Origin: Candidatus Ozemobacteraceae bacterium
GTDB taxonomy: Bacteria; Muiribacteriota; Ozemobacteria; Ozemobacterales; Ozemobacteraceae
Direction: 5' to 3'
Length of the DNA stretch: 64,000 bases
NCBI GenBank assembly: GCA_035373905.1
Contig: DAOSOK010000001.1
Span: forward strand, 144,262-208,261
Shown here: positions 1 to 7,309 of the stretch, piece after piece
Numbering within the stretch: the stretch's first letter is position 1
How the letters are laid out: every line of letters begins with the position of its first letter
The notes under the pieces: generated by a model
What the model was told of the DNA's origin: nothing
The model's input: only the letters and a program-made list of their open reading frames with translations
Databases searched by the model: none
Made by a program: the position numbers and the translations under genes

Positions 1-809
1 ATGTCCATGTCGATCGTCGTCAGACCCTGGAGATGCCTGCCGAGGTTGTGTGCCCTGGAAACGGCCTTCAGAAACACTTCGGGCAGGACGACGGCGGAGC
101 CGAGGTTCCAGTAGACGCCGCCCTCGAGGTCGCCGACCTGGTCGCAGACGATCTCGAAATCGCGGAAACTCGTCGCGCCGAGGCTGGCGCCGTCGACCGC
201 GGGATGGAGGTGGATGAAATCGGTTCCGATGGCGACATGGACGGTGCAGGGAATTCCGTGTTTTCCGCACTGCCAGAGGAGACTTTCGTGGCGGTAGGGA
301 AACCGCTCCTGCGAGGTGTTCATCGCCTCATACAGGCTGCGTCCAAGGCCGTGACCCGCCGCCGCTCCCTGATGGATAGCCTTTCCCATCCAGGCGCCGG
401 TTTCCTCGACGAAGCCGAACCGGCCGCGCGCGAGTTCCTTGCCGACGTCTTCGGAGGTTTCGCCGAACGCGGCTAGTTCGAAATCATGGATCGATCCCGC
501 GCCATTGAGGGCTATGCCGGTGACGATCTTCGCTTCGACCAGGCGTATCAGCAGCGGAGCGAGGCCGCACTTGACGACGTGGGCGCCCATTCCCAGCAGA
601 ACCGGCCTGCCATTTCTGCGGGCGGCGACGATCGCGTCGATGGCCTGGCGAACGGTTTTCCCGGCGTGGATCGAGGGAATGCAGTCCAGGAGACCCTGCA
701 CGGAGGCCGGCCGGTCCGGGGCCGCCCCGAAATCGGAGCGCTTTACGAGGTTGTGGCGCTCGGCCATCGGGTAAAAGGTCAACTGCGGCTTTTTGTGTTC
801 TTTCGTCAT
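1..809 (-). CDS. Deoxyhypusine-synthase-like conserved protein, C-terminus cut off by the window edge
   Basis: A continuous reading frame of 269 codons runs off the left edge, so the C-terminus is missing. The ATG at 809 has a GGAGGG ribosome site about 12 bases upstream and a good promoter further up. Visible conserved stretches are RHNLVKRSDFG near the N-terminus, PVLLGMGAHVVKCGL, IALNGAGSIHDFE, FGFVEETGAWMG and, near the cut, YWNLGSAVVLPEVFLKAV. The glycine-rich NGAGSIHD segment and general layout resemble the deoxyhypusine synthase superfamily (NAD-dependent, polyamine-linked), but the lysine of true DHS is not identifiable here. The function is therefore unproven. A bacterial DHS-like polyamine enzyme is one option, an uncharacterised conserved family another. 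It is transcribed away from the lipoprotein gene at 984. Confidence 0.6.
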   Translation of the reverse strand, partial: MTKEHKKPQLTFYPMAERHNLVKRSDFGAAPDRPASVQGLLDCIPSIHAGKTVRQAIDAIVAARRNGRPVLLGMGAHVVKCGLAPLLIRLVEAKIVTGIALNGAGSIHDFELAAFGETSEDVGKELARGRFGFVEETGAWMGKAIHQGAAAGHGLGRSLYEAMNTSQERFPYRHESLLWQCGKHGIPCTVHVAIGTDFIHLHPAVDGASLGATSFRDFEIVCDQVGDLEGGVYWNLGSAVVLPEVFLKAVSRAHNLGRHLQGLTTIDMD

Positions 810-839
810 GTCCTGATCGGTCCCTCCGCGAACCGACGA

Positions 840-868
840 AGTCTAGCACCGGCAACCGGGGACGTCAA
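840..868 (-). promoter_or_regulatory. Sigma-70-type promoter for the gene ending at position 1
   Basis: On the minus strand TTGACG (868-863) is followed by a 17-base spacer and TAGACT (845-840). Start of transcription would fall near 833, giving a leader of about 24 bases before the ATG at 809. Seen directly in sequence; activity is inferred. Confidence 0.6.
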
Positions 869-893
869 GCGGCTTCCCATGCCGATTTGCCCC

Positions 894-923
894 TTGACCG
901 GCGGGTGCGGCCTCTGGTATCGT
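894..923 (+). promoter_or_regulatory. Candidate promoter for the propeller lipoprotein/FUN14 operon
   Basis: TTGACC (894-899), an 18-base spacer and TATCGT (918-923) lie about 60 bases before the ATG at 984. The -10 is a partial match, so confidence is moderate. Together with the minus-strand promoter at 840-868 it makes this a divergent promoter region. Confidence 0.4.
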
Positions 924-983
924 TGAGCCCGTTCGCATTGCCTGACGGACCCGAGTCTGTCGGCCCGAGGAGGGACTGAACGA

Positions 984-2093
984 GTGAAATCGAAGATGAC
1001 GCGTGCCGCGGGACTCTTCCTGGCAGTCATTGCGCTGATCTCCCTGACGCTTTGCACCGGCTGTGGGAACAAACAGCCCGCGGCGGGCCCCGCCGCTCCG
1101 AAGATCGACCGGTTCGGCGCGGCCGACGGGCTTCCGCATGACGTCATCACCGCCCTGGCCGTGTTCGGCAACCAGATCTGGGTCGGCACGAAAAGCGGCG
1201 TCGCCAGATACGACGGGGTGAACTGGCAGGTCCACGTCACGAAGAACACGAACTCGCTCGGTTCGAACGAGATCACCTCTCTCGCCGCCGCGGGCAGTTA
1301 CATTCTGATCGGCACCGACAATGGGGTGACCCGGTACGACGGGAAAAACTGGGGCCAGGTCATGTCGGGCTCCCGCGCCCGGTCGGTCGCCGCGAAAGAC
1401 GCGCAGATGGCCGTCGCGACGGCGCACGGCCTCGAATACTCGACGGGCGGACAGTTTCAGGCCTTCGGCAAGGAGAACGCCGGCCTGACCAGCGATGAGG
1501 CCACGACCGTCGGCTTCGACGGGAAGGGGAACGTCTGGGTCGGGCTGCAGCTCGGCATGGCCCAGCTCAACGGCCAGATGTTCATCAACCACAGCGGGCC
1601 GGCGAAGACGGTCATGGGAAACTCGCTCGTCGACGTGAAGGCGAACCCGCCCACCTGTCAGCTGATCGGCAACAACATCACGACCATCGTCCCATACAAG
1701 GGAATGATGGCGATCGGAACGACGTCCGGCGTGTCGATCACCGACATGGGCATGGCCTGGACGAACTACAACGCGGCGCACAAGGAGTGGGTCCAGCGGG
1801 GCAACAACATCGTCGAAGAGACGATGCCCGGAAACAGTCCCTTGCCGGGAAACCTCGTGACGTCGCTGGCGGTTCTGCCGGGCGATGCGGGGCTGGTGAT
1901 CGGCACGAACCGCGGTGTTGCGGTTCTGCGCGACGCGACGTGGGTCGATCTCGAAGGTAAACTGAGCGATATAAAATCAAACCAGATAACCGCCCTCGCG
2001 ATCCAGGGAGCCCATTTGTGGGTCGGCACGCAGAACGGCCTGTACCGGGTACGCGACTTCCTGTCCTTGATCGGAGCCGAGGGAACGAAATGA
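984..2093 (+). CDS. Lipoprotein with two-component-regulator-type beta-propeller repeats
   Basis: 369 residues. The N-terminus has a basic start, a hydrophobic stretch and a Cys in LCTGCGNK, which suggests signal peptidase II processing, although the -3 residue is not the usual Leu. After about residue 45 the protein is a series of roughly 40-residue propeller repeats of the form WVGTxxGVxRYDGxxW, for example IWVGTKSGVARYDG, ILIGTDNGVTRYDG, LVIGTNRGVAVL and LWVGTQNGLYRV. This is the Reg_prop repeat known from the sensor part of hybrid two-component systems. Here no kinase or membrane helix follows, so it is a stand-alone, probably periplasmic or surface-anchored propeller of unknown ligand. 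Its stop codon overlaps the start of the FUN14 gene (ATGA), so the two are translationally coupled. Confidence 0.75.
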   Translation: MKSKMTRAAGLFLAVIALISLTLCTGCGNKQPAAGPAAPKIDRFGAADGLPHDVITALAVFGNQIWVGTKSGVARYDGVNWQVHVTKNTNSLGSNEITSLAAAGSYILIGTDNGVTRYDGKNWGQVMSGSRARSVAAKDAQMAVATAHGLEYSTGGQFQAFGKENAGLTSDEATTVGFDGKGNVWVGLQLGMAQLNGQMFINHSGPAKTVMGNSLVDVKANPPTCQLIGNNITTIVPYKGMMAIGTTSGVSITDMGMAWTNYNAAHKEWVQRGNNIVEETMPGNSPLPGNLVTSLAVLPGDAGLVIGTNRGVAVLRDATWVDLEGKLSDIKSNQITALAIQGAHLWVGTQNGLYRVRDFLSLIGAEGTK

Positions 2094-2530
2094 CACGAGG
2101 CGCGGCTGGACGGATCGGCGCTGCCGTCGCTTTGGTGGTGCTCGTCGCCGCCGATGCGTGGGCGGCCGGAACGGGGGGCGCGGTCGCATCGGGACCCGCC
2201 GATGGTTCGGGCTTTTTCTCGCAGTTGCCGCCGGAAGTGAACTTCGCGATCACCACCCTCGGGTTCGGCGGAATTGCCGGCTGGTGCGTCGGATTCACGC
2301 TGAAAAAGTTCGCGAAGATGGCCGCGCTGGTCGTCGGAACCGTCTTCATCGCCATCCAATACCTGGCCTACAATCAGTATGTGACCGTCGACTGGGACAA
2401 AATCCGGCAGACCGTGCCGGACAGCGGTTTGCAACAGATCTGGATGGGACTGATGTCGGTGTTCACCTACAATTTCCCGTTTGCCGGGGCATTCGCCGCC
2501 GGCTTCCTCCTGGGATTCCGAAAAGGCTGA
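2090..2530 (+). CDS. FUN14-domain membrane protein
   Basis: 146 residues, starting at the ATG that overlaps the preceding stop codon. A hydrophobic N-terminal segment (about residues 9-26) ends in a possible signal-peptidase site (DAWA-A). The FUN14 core follows: FAITTLGFGGIAGWCVGF, then LKKFAKMAALVVGTVFIAIQYLAY, and a last helix FAGAFAAGFLLGF near the C-terminus. FUN14 proteins are small integral membrane proteins. The eukaryotic member FUNDC1 is a mitophagy receptor, but bacterial members have no established role. Coupling to a propeller lipoprotein suggests the two act together at the envelope; that is inference. A strong hairpin terminator follows 11 bases after the stop codon. Confidence 0.75.
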   Translation: MTRGAAGRIGAAVALVVLVAADAWAAGTGGAVASGPADGSGFFSQLPPEVNFAITTLGFGGIAGWCVGFTLKKFAKMAALVVGTVFIAIQYLAYNQYVTVDWDKIRQTVPDSGLQQIWMGLMSVFTYNFPFAGAFAAGFLLGFRKG

Positions 2531-2541
2531 TCCGAAACGAA

Positions 2542-2585
2542 CCGCCGCCCGGCTCCATGGAAGAGACCGGGCGGCGGCTGTTTTT
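2542..2585 (+). terminator. Rho-independent terminator after the FUN14 gene
   Basis: An 11-base GC-only inverted repeat (2542-2552 with 2567-2577) is extended by a weaker inner CTC/GAG pairing and followed by a T-rich run (2579-2585). It ends the 984-2530 operon just before the convergent gene at 2597. Confidence 0.8.
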
Positions 2586-2596
2586 CGAATACGATA

Positions 2597-3316
2597 TTAC
2601 TTGGGATAGATCTTGATGACGTTCTTGATCTCCATCGTTCCCGATGCCGCGCTGACGCGGTGGGTCGTGCCGTAGACGACGACCTGCTGGTTCTGGAGGG
2701 GAGTCAGCTTCTCGCACCAGACCGGGTCGAGAACGTCGAGACCGAGATCGCGGGGTCTCAGATGGTCTTCCTTGAGATACACGCGATTCTTCTTGAGAAC
2801 GACCTTTGCCCGGACGGATTCTTCCTGCGTCCAGATCTGAGGCTGTTCCTTCTCCCGCTTCTTTTTGTCCTTCCTGTCCTTTTTCCCCTTTTTGCCGCCT
2901 TCCTCTTCGGGAAGATACTGCTTGGGGTTCTTGACGCGTTCGGCATACAGGGCGTTCCAGATCATGACCTGCGAATCGGTCGCAACGGCGGTCTCGTCGG
3001 CATACTCTGTGGCGACGTTGCCGGCGAGATCGACGAGAATGACGTTGCCATACTGGATCGGCCGCTTCGGACGGCTCTGCTGCTTGGCGCTCGGCAGGTT
3101 GAAGCTGACATAGTTGCCGACAGCCAGTTGGGCCGGGGCCGATGCGGCGTTCGGCACCTCAAGGATGCGTATCGAAGCCCGGTCACGATACAGCGATTCG
3201 ACTTTCCCGATGACCCTGATCGGCATTGCCCAGGAGGCCAGGGCGATGGTTGCGAAAAGAAGCGCGACTGCGCAGATGCACATCCGATGCGCATTTTGAT
3301 GGGAGCGTAGAGTCAT
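2597..3316 (-). CDS. Exported protein of unknown function with a lysine-rich linker
   Basis: 239 residues. The ATG at 3316 is chosen because AAGGAG sits 6 bases upstream and a clear promoter lies beyond it; a longer frame from 3361 would place the start inside the promoter. Residues 1-30 form a signal peptide with a probable cut after ASWA. The next stretch (IRVIGKVESLYRDRASIRI and VGNYVSFNLP) looks like a small beta domain of OB-fold style. The middle holds a highly charged Lys/Arg/Glu linker (GGKKGKKDRKDKKKREKEQ). A second beta-rich part (VVYGTTHRVSAASGTMEIKNV) ends the protein and could be a second OB-like or nucleic-acid/ligand-binding fold. I do not recognise a family. Its convergent neighbour is the FUN14 gene. 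Confidence 0.7.
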   Translation of the reverse strand: MTLRSHQNAHRMCICAVALLFATIALASWAMPIRVIGKVESLYRDRASIRILEVPNAASAPAQLAVGNYVSFNLPSAKQQSRPKRPIQYGNVILVDLAGNVATEYADETAVATDSQVMIWNALYAERVKNPKQYLPEEEGGKKGKKDRKDKKKREKEQPQIWTQEESVRAKVVLKKNRVYLKEDHLRPRDLGLDVLDPVWCEKLTPLQNQQVVVYGTTHRVSAASGTMEIKNVIKIYPK

Positions 3317-3349
3317 GTCCGTCTCCTTGGGTTTCCAGAGTGTCGCTGG

Positions 3350-3378
3350 ATGGTACCACAATCATGCTGGTACGGCAA
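3350..3378 (-). promoter_or_regulatory. Promoter for the exported protein at 2597-3316
   Basis: Minus strand: TTGCCG (3378-3373), 17-base spacer ending in TGTGG, then TACCAT (3355-3350). The TGG before the -10 also fits an extended -10 element. The predicted start is about 27 bases before the ATG. Confidence 0.6.
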
Positions 3379-3397
3379 AGGCATCATGCCGAACGAC

Positions 3398-3435
3398 GAA
3401 AAAATCCGCCCGGCTGGAAAGCCGGGCGGATTTGT
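3398..3435 (-). terminator. Terminator downstream of tRNA-Pro
   Basis: On the minus strand an 11-base perfect GC-rich stem (3430-3420 pairing with 3415-3405) with a four-base loop is followed by six T residues. It directly follows the tRNA gene. Confidence 0.85.
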
Positions 3436-3439
3436 CCGG

Positions 3440-3512
<73 letters not shown>

Positions 3513-3526
3513 TGGAACGTGCCGGT

Positions 3527-3555
3527 ATCCTAGCACACTTCCATCCGGACTTCAA
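3527..3555 (-). promoter_or_regulatory. Promoter of tRNA-Pro
   Basis: Minus strand: TTGAAG (3555-3550), 17-base spacer, TAGGAT (3532-3527), placed about 14 bases before the mature 5' end of the tRNA. Confidence 0.75.
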
Positions 3556-3692
3556 GTGGGGAAATGCGAAAAGCGGGAATTTCATCGCGGCGGACCTTCC
3601 GCATCGGCGAGAAAATGGCGAATGGCGAAGGTCTGAAAAAGCGGGCTTGCAATCGATGCAAATTGTCACGGGTAGTGATACCATGGAACATC

Positions 3693-4982
3693 ATGAGTCC
3701 AGAGCCTCGGGCCGCCTCCGCCGCACCGGCATCACCGGCGGATAAGATCACGGCAACACTCACGCTCGGTATCGGCAGCAATTTCTCGACGATGGCCGGC
3801 GTGCTGGCCGCATGGATTTTCCTGACCCGCACCGGGTGGGTCGATGGCTTCTGGCGACAGCTGTTCCATGCATTCCTGCTCGCCCCGGTCTTCCTGGGAG
3901 ATGCGATGAATGCCTACGTTCTCGGCCGGATCGACCTCGATACGAGGCGCGGCTGGGACGACGTCCAGATCACCGAAGAAGGCCGGCGCGCGCTTTCCCG
4001 GTTACGATTACCCTGGCGAGCGCTGTCGATTGCGACAGCGACGAGCCTGGCGGCGATCTTCCTCGTCGCTCGCGCTCCTGAGCCGGCCGCGTACGCGTGG
4101 GTCCGGTATGTCTTTCCGGCGCTTCTGTTCATTCATGCCGCGCGATGCCTCTATACCATCAGAACCTACATCGCTCCGCGGTTGCCGTCGTACGGTGGCG
4201 CTGCCCTGTTCAAACGCGCCGTGTGGGCGTATCTTGCCGGCGCTCTCTGGCTTGGCTGGCTGCTGACGCGCCCCCACGCCCCCTTCGCGTGGTGGAGCGT
4301 GCCGTTGCACGGGTGCGCGTTTTTCCTCATCTCGGGGTGGCTTCAGCCGCTTCCGTCGAAGTTTTCGGTTTTCCATCCCGCCGGTTCCGGCCGCAAACTG
4401 CCGAAACTGGTCGTCGAGCCGCTTCGCGCAGGAGTCGTCCAGCCGGCAATCAGCGGTGACGTCAGGGGTGAAGAGGCGCGATGGCAGTCGGAACACGGCT
4501 TCGTCACGATATCCGACGTCCGGATGCCTCTTCTCGAAATGCCGCTGTTCGAGGCGGCGGGAACGGCGCTTGCAGCGCCTGACAATACGGCGCTCCTGCT
4601 CATACTCCAATCGGAAGTCCGCCCCAGGCCCCACTGCACGCTCATCTCCTGGGTCGACGGGAAAGCGTTCGTGACGACGAACTTCGGTTCGACGACGTCC
4701 CGGTTTCCCGCCGGAATCACCTATCTGTCGAGAAATCCCGGCGAGGCGCCGGCTTCGTTCCTTGCCGCCCATCGGGCCGCATGTCCGGGCGGCGCCGGGA
4801 CGGCCATTCCCCAGCCGCCCTGGCAGGCGCTCCAGGCGATGGTCGAGGCGATGGTCGTGTTCCTGCACCGGGAAATCCAGGTGCCGGCCGCCGGCGCGTC
4901 TGCGGGGACCCCGGACCGGGGAAGTGGCGCAGGCGACGGCACCCCAGCGCAGACAACGAATGCCGAGGTGATTGATTCATGA
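3693..4982 (+). CDS. Multi-pass membrane protein of unknown function
   Basis: 429 residues from the ATG at 3693; the open frame extends upstream to 3564, but that part is basic, unlikely and overlaps no ribosome site. Five to six hydrophobic segments lie in residues 20-240 (for example FSTMAGVLAAWIFL, LFHAFLLAPVFLGDAMNAYVLG, ALSIATATSLAAIFLVA and AVWAYLAGALWLGWLL). The C-terminal 200 residues are soluble and look globular up to about residue 390, then end in a Gly/Ala/Thr-rich tail. No family recognised. The stop codon overlaps the start of the HD-GYP gene (ATGA), so it is the first gene of a four-gene coupled operon and may act in the same c-di-GMP-related process; that link is inference. 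Confidence 0.65.
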   Translation: MSPEPRAASAAPASPADKITATLTLGIGSNFSTMAGVLAAWIFLTRTGWVDGFWRQLFHAFLLAPVFLGDAMNAYVLGRIDLDTRRGWDDVQITEEGRRALSRLRLPWRALSIATATSLAAIFLVARAPEPAAYAWVRYVFPALLFIHAARCLYTIRTYIAPRLPSYGGAALFKRAVWAYLAGALWLGWLLTRPHAPFAWWSVPLHGCAFFLISGWLQPLPSKFSVFHPAGSGRKLPKLVVEPLRAGVVQPAISGDVRGEEARWQSEHGFVTISDVRMPLLEMPLFEAAGTALAAPDNTALLLILQSEVRPRPHCTLISWVDGKAFVTTNFGSTTSRFPAGITYLSRNPGEAPASFLAAHRAACPGGAGTAIPQPPWQALQAMVEAMVVFLHREIQVPAAGASAGTPDRGSGAGDGTPAQTTNAEVIDS

Positions 4983-7309
4983 GCGCTGGTACCAGTTCCG
5001 TCGGTCTCGATCTGAAATACCGGATCTTCATCTTCAATATCGCTCTCGTGTTCGCCGTGCTGGCCATCGCCACCTGGTTCGAACTCAACCGGCTCAACGA
5101 CGCCGCCGGGGACCACGTGTCCAGGGAGAGCCAGCGGCTCAGCAAAACGCTGGAGGGCATCCTCCCGCGCATGATCATGACGCATGACACGGGCGGGTTG
5201 AACGATCTTGCCAAGAAAATCACCTCTCCGGAACTGCCGGGGAACGAGATCGTCTCGGTCGCGATCCTGGACAAACAATTGCAGGAGATCGCGTTCGCCG
5301 ATCAGGGCTGGCGCGAGCGCCACGATGGCTCTCTCAAGCTGCCTCCGACGTTCATCGTGCAGAAGCCGATCAAGACACCCGGCCAGCAGGAGGCCGTGGG
5401 GTATCTGCGTTTCACGTTCTCGATGGCCGATCTGGAGCGCTCCCGCTCGGCCGTCGTGTTCGACAATCTTGTGCTGGCGCTGCTGATGGCTCTGGTCGCC
5501 TTTTTCTGGGCATGGTATCTGTCCTCGCTGATCGTCCGGCCCGTCAAGGTTCTGCTCGATGCGGCCGAGCGTATTTCCGCCGGCGATCTGACGGGAGCCC
5601 GCATCGACGTGGGCGGCGATTCCGAGCTGGTCGCGCTGGTGACCGCGTTCAACCGCATGTCCGAAACGATCGGTCTGCATCTCGAAGATCTGCGGCAGAA
5701 GAACGGCGCGCTCGACCGGCGAGTGTTCGAACTCTCGACCCTGCACCAGGCCGCCCGGGCGATCAATTCCGTCCTGAACCTTGACCAGCTGTACGAGCGC
5801 ATCGTCGATACGGCGATATCGATCCTCGGCGGCGTCAAACGCTGCTCGCTGATGCTCATCGACAGGCGAACGAACGAGTTCATGGTGCGGGTCGCGAAGG
5901 GGCTCGACGTCGGCCTGCTTCCCCCCACGCGGCGAGTTCCGATCGGCGACGGCGTTGCGGCGCGGGTGTGCATCTCCGGCGAACCGGTGATCATCAACGA
6001 CGTGCCGGAGGGCGATTCCAGAAAACTCGAGGTGGCCCGAATTCCGCGGAGTTCGCTCTGCGTGCCCCTCAAGATCGGCGACGAGGTCGTCGGCGTGCTG
6101 TCAGCCAGCAACAAAATTTCGGGGGAGCCCTTCACGAGCGACGATCAGGCGCTTCTCGAAACGCTGGCGACGCAGAGCGGCATCGCGATCAAGAACGGCC
6201 GGTTCTATCAGGACCTGAACCGCAAGATCCTCGAGTTGAACACCCTGCACGATATCGGCAGGAACCTTAGCGTTGTGCTTGATATACAACGACTACTCGA
6301 GATGGTCGTCGACCAGACGTCGCGCGTGCTCGGCGGCGTCCGTTCCATATCGCTCATCCTGTACGACGAGATGACGGGAAAGCTGCACGTGAGGGTTCAC
6401 CGCGGCCTGAGCCCCGAGTATGCCGTCCGACCGATCGAAATCGGAGACGGGATCGCCGGGAAGGTGTTCGCGAAGTGCGAACCGCTGATGATCAACGACC
6501 TGCCGTCCGACACCCCGCAGGACTCCTCCGCGCCGAGCGGCCGCAGTTCGCTCTGCGTCCCCCTCATCGTAAAGGAACACGCGATCGGCGTGCTGTCGGT
6601 TTCCGAAAAACTCTCGGGCGAGATTTTCGACGACAACGATCTGAGTCTGCTCGTGACGCTTGCGTCGCAGATCTCGATCGCCCTTCACAACGCCAAGCTG
6701 TACGAAGACCTCGAGGCTAGCTACCTGTCGGCCGTGCGCGCCCTCGCGAACTCCCTCGACGCGAAAGATGCATACACGCGCGGCCACAGCGAACGCGTCG
6801 CGGCGTTTTCCGTCGAGATCGGCCGGCGCATGGGGCTGAAGCCCGAAGCGATCAAGAACCTCCAGATCGGGGCTCTTCTCCACGACATCGGAAAGATCGG
6901 CATCTCGGAAAACATCATCAACAAGCCCGCTCGGCTGACCCCCGACGAATATGAGCTCATCAAGACCCACCCGGTCCGGGGCGCGAACATCATCGAACCG
7001 GCCAGTTTCCTCAAGGAGAAGGTGCCCCTGATCAAGCACCATCACGAACGCTTCGACGGAAAGGGCTATCCCGACGGCCTGAGCGGTGACGCCATCCCTC
7101 TTCTCGCGCGCATCGTCTGTGTCGCCGACTCGTGGGATGCGATGACCAGCAAGCGTGCGTACAGAAACGTCGTCCCGAAGGAACAAGCCGTGCAGGAACT
7201 GCTGAAATGCGCCGGAACGCAGTTCGATCCCAAGATCGTCGCCGCCTTCATTGAAGTGCTGCAGGATGAGAAGACCGTCGAATCCATTCTCGGGCTGGGG
7301 TATTCATGA
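4979..7309 (+). CDS. Membrane sensor with HAMP, two GAF domains and HD-GYP phosphodiesterase domain
   Basis: 776 residues. An N-terminal helix (about 13-33), a periplasmic sensor part (35-155) and a second helix (about 160-185) are followed by HAMP (SSLIVRPVKVLLDAAERISAGDLT) and a short coiled segment. Then come two GAF domains (about 255-415 and 430-590), both containing RSSLCVPL, and a C-terminal HD-GYP domain. The catalytic signatures are intact: HDIGKIG with His635-Asp636, HHE from about residue 687, GKGYPDG (GYP motif) and the VCVADSWDAMTS metal-site segment. HD-GYP enzymes hydrolyse cyclic di-GMP to pGpG or GMP, so this is a signal-gated c-di-GMP phosphodiesterase. It is coupled by ATGA overlaps to the genes on both sides (membrane protein and recJ) and shares an operon with a ComFB-domain protein. 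Confidence 0.92.
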   Translation: MSAGTSSVGLDLKYRIFIFNIALVFAVLAIATWFELNRLNDAAGDHVSRESQRLSKTLEGILPRMIMTHDTGGLNDLAKKITSPELPGNEIVSVAILDKQLQEIAFADQGWRERHDGSLKLPPTFIVQKPIKTPGQQEAVGYLRFTFSMADLERSRSAVVFDNLVLALLMALVAFFWAWYLSSLIVRPVKVLLDAAERISAGDLTGARIDVGGDSELVALVTAFNRMSETIGLHLEDLRQKNGALDRRVFELSTLHQAARAINSVLNLDQLYERIVDTAISILGGVKRCSLMLIDRRTNEFMVRVAKGLDVGLLPPTRRVPIGDGVAARVCISGEPVIINDVPEGDSRKLEVARIPRSSLCVPLKIGDEVVGVLSASNKISGEPFTSDDQALLETLATQSGIAIKNGRFYQDLNRKILELNTLHDIGRNLSVVLDIQRLLEMVVDQTSRVLGGVRSISLILYDEMTGKLHVRVHRGLSPEYAVRPIEIGDGIAGKVFAKCEPLMINDLPSDTPQDSSAPSGRSSLCVPLIVKEHAIGVLSVSEKLSGEIFDDNDLSLLVTLASQISIALHNAKLYEDLEASYLSAVRALANSLDAKDAYTRGHSERVAAFSVEIGRRMGLKPEAIKNLQIGALLHDIGKIGISENIINKPARLTPDEYELIKTHPVRGANIIEPASFLKEKVPLIKHHHERFDGKGYPDGLSGDAIPLLARIVCVADSWDAMTSKRAYRNVVPKEQAVQELLKCAGTQFDPKIVAAFIEVLQDEKTVESILGLGYS

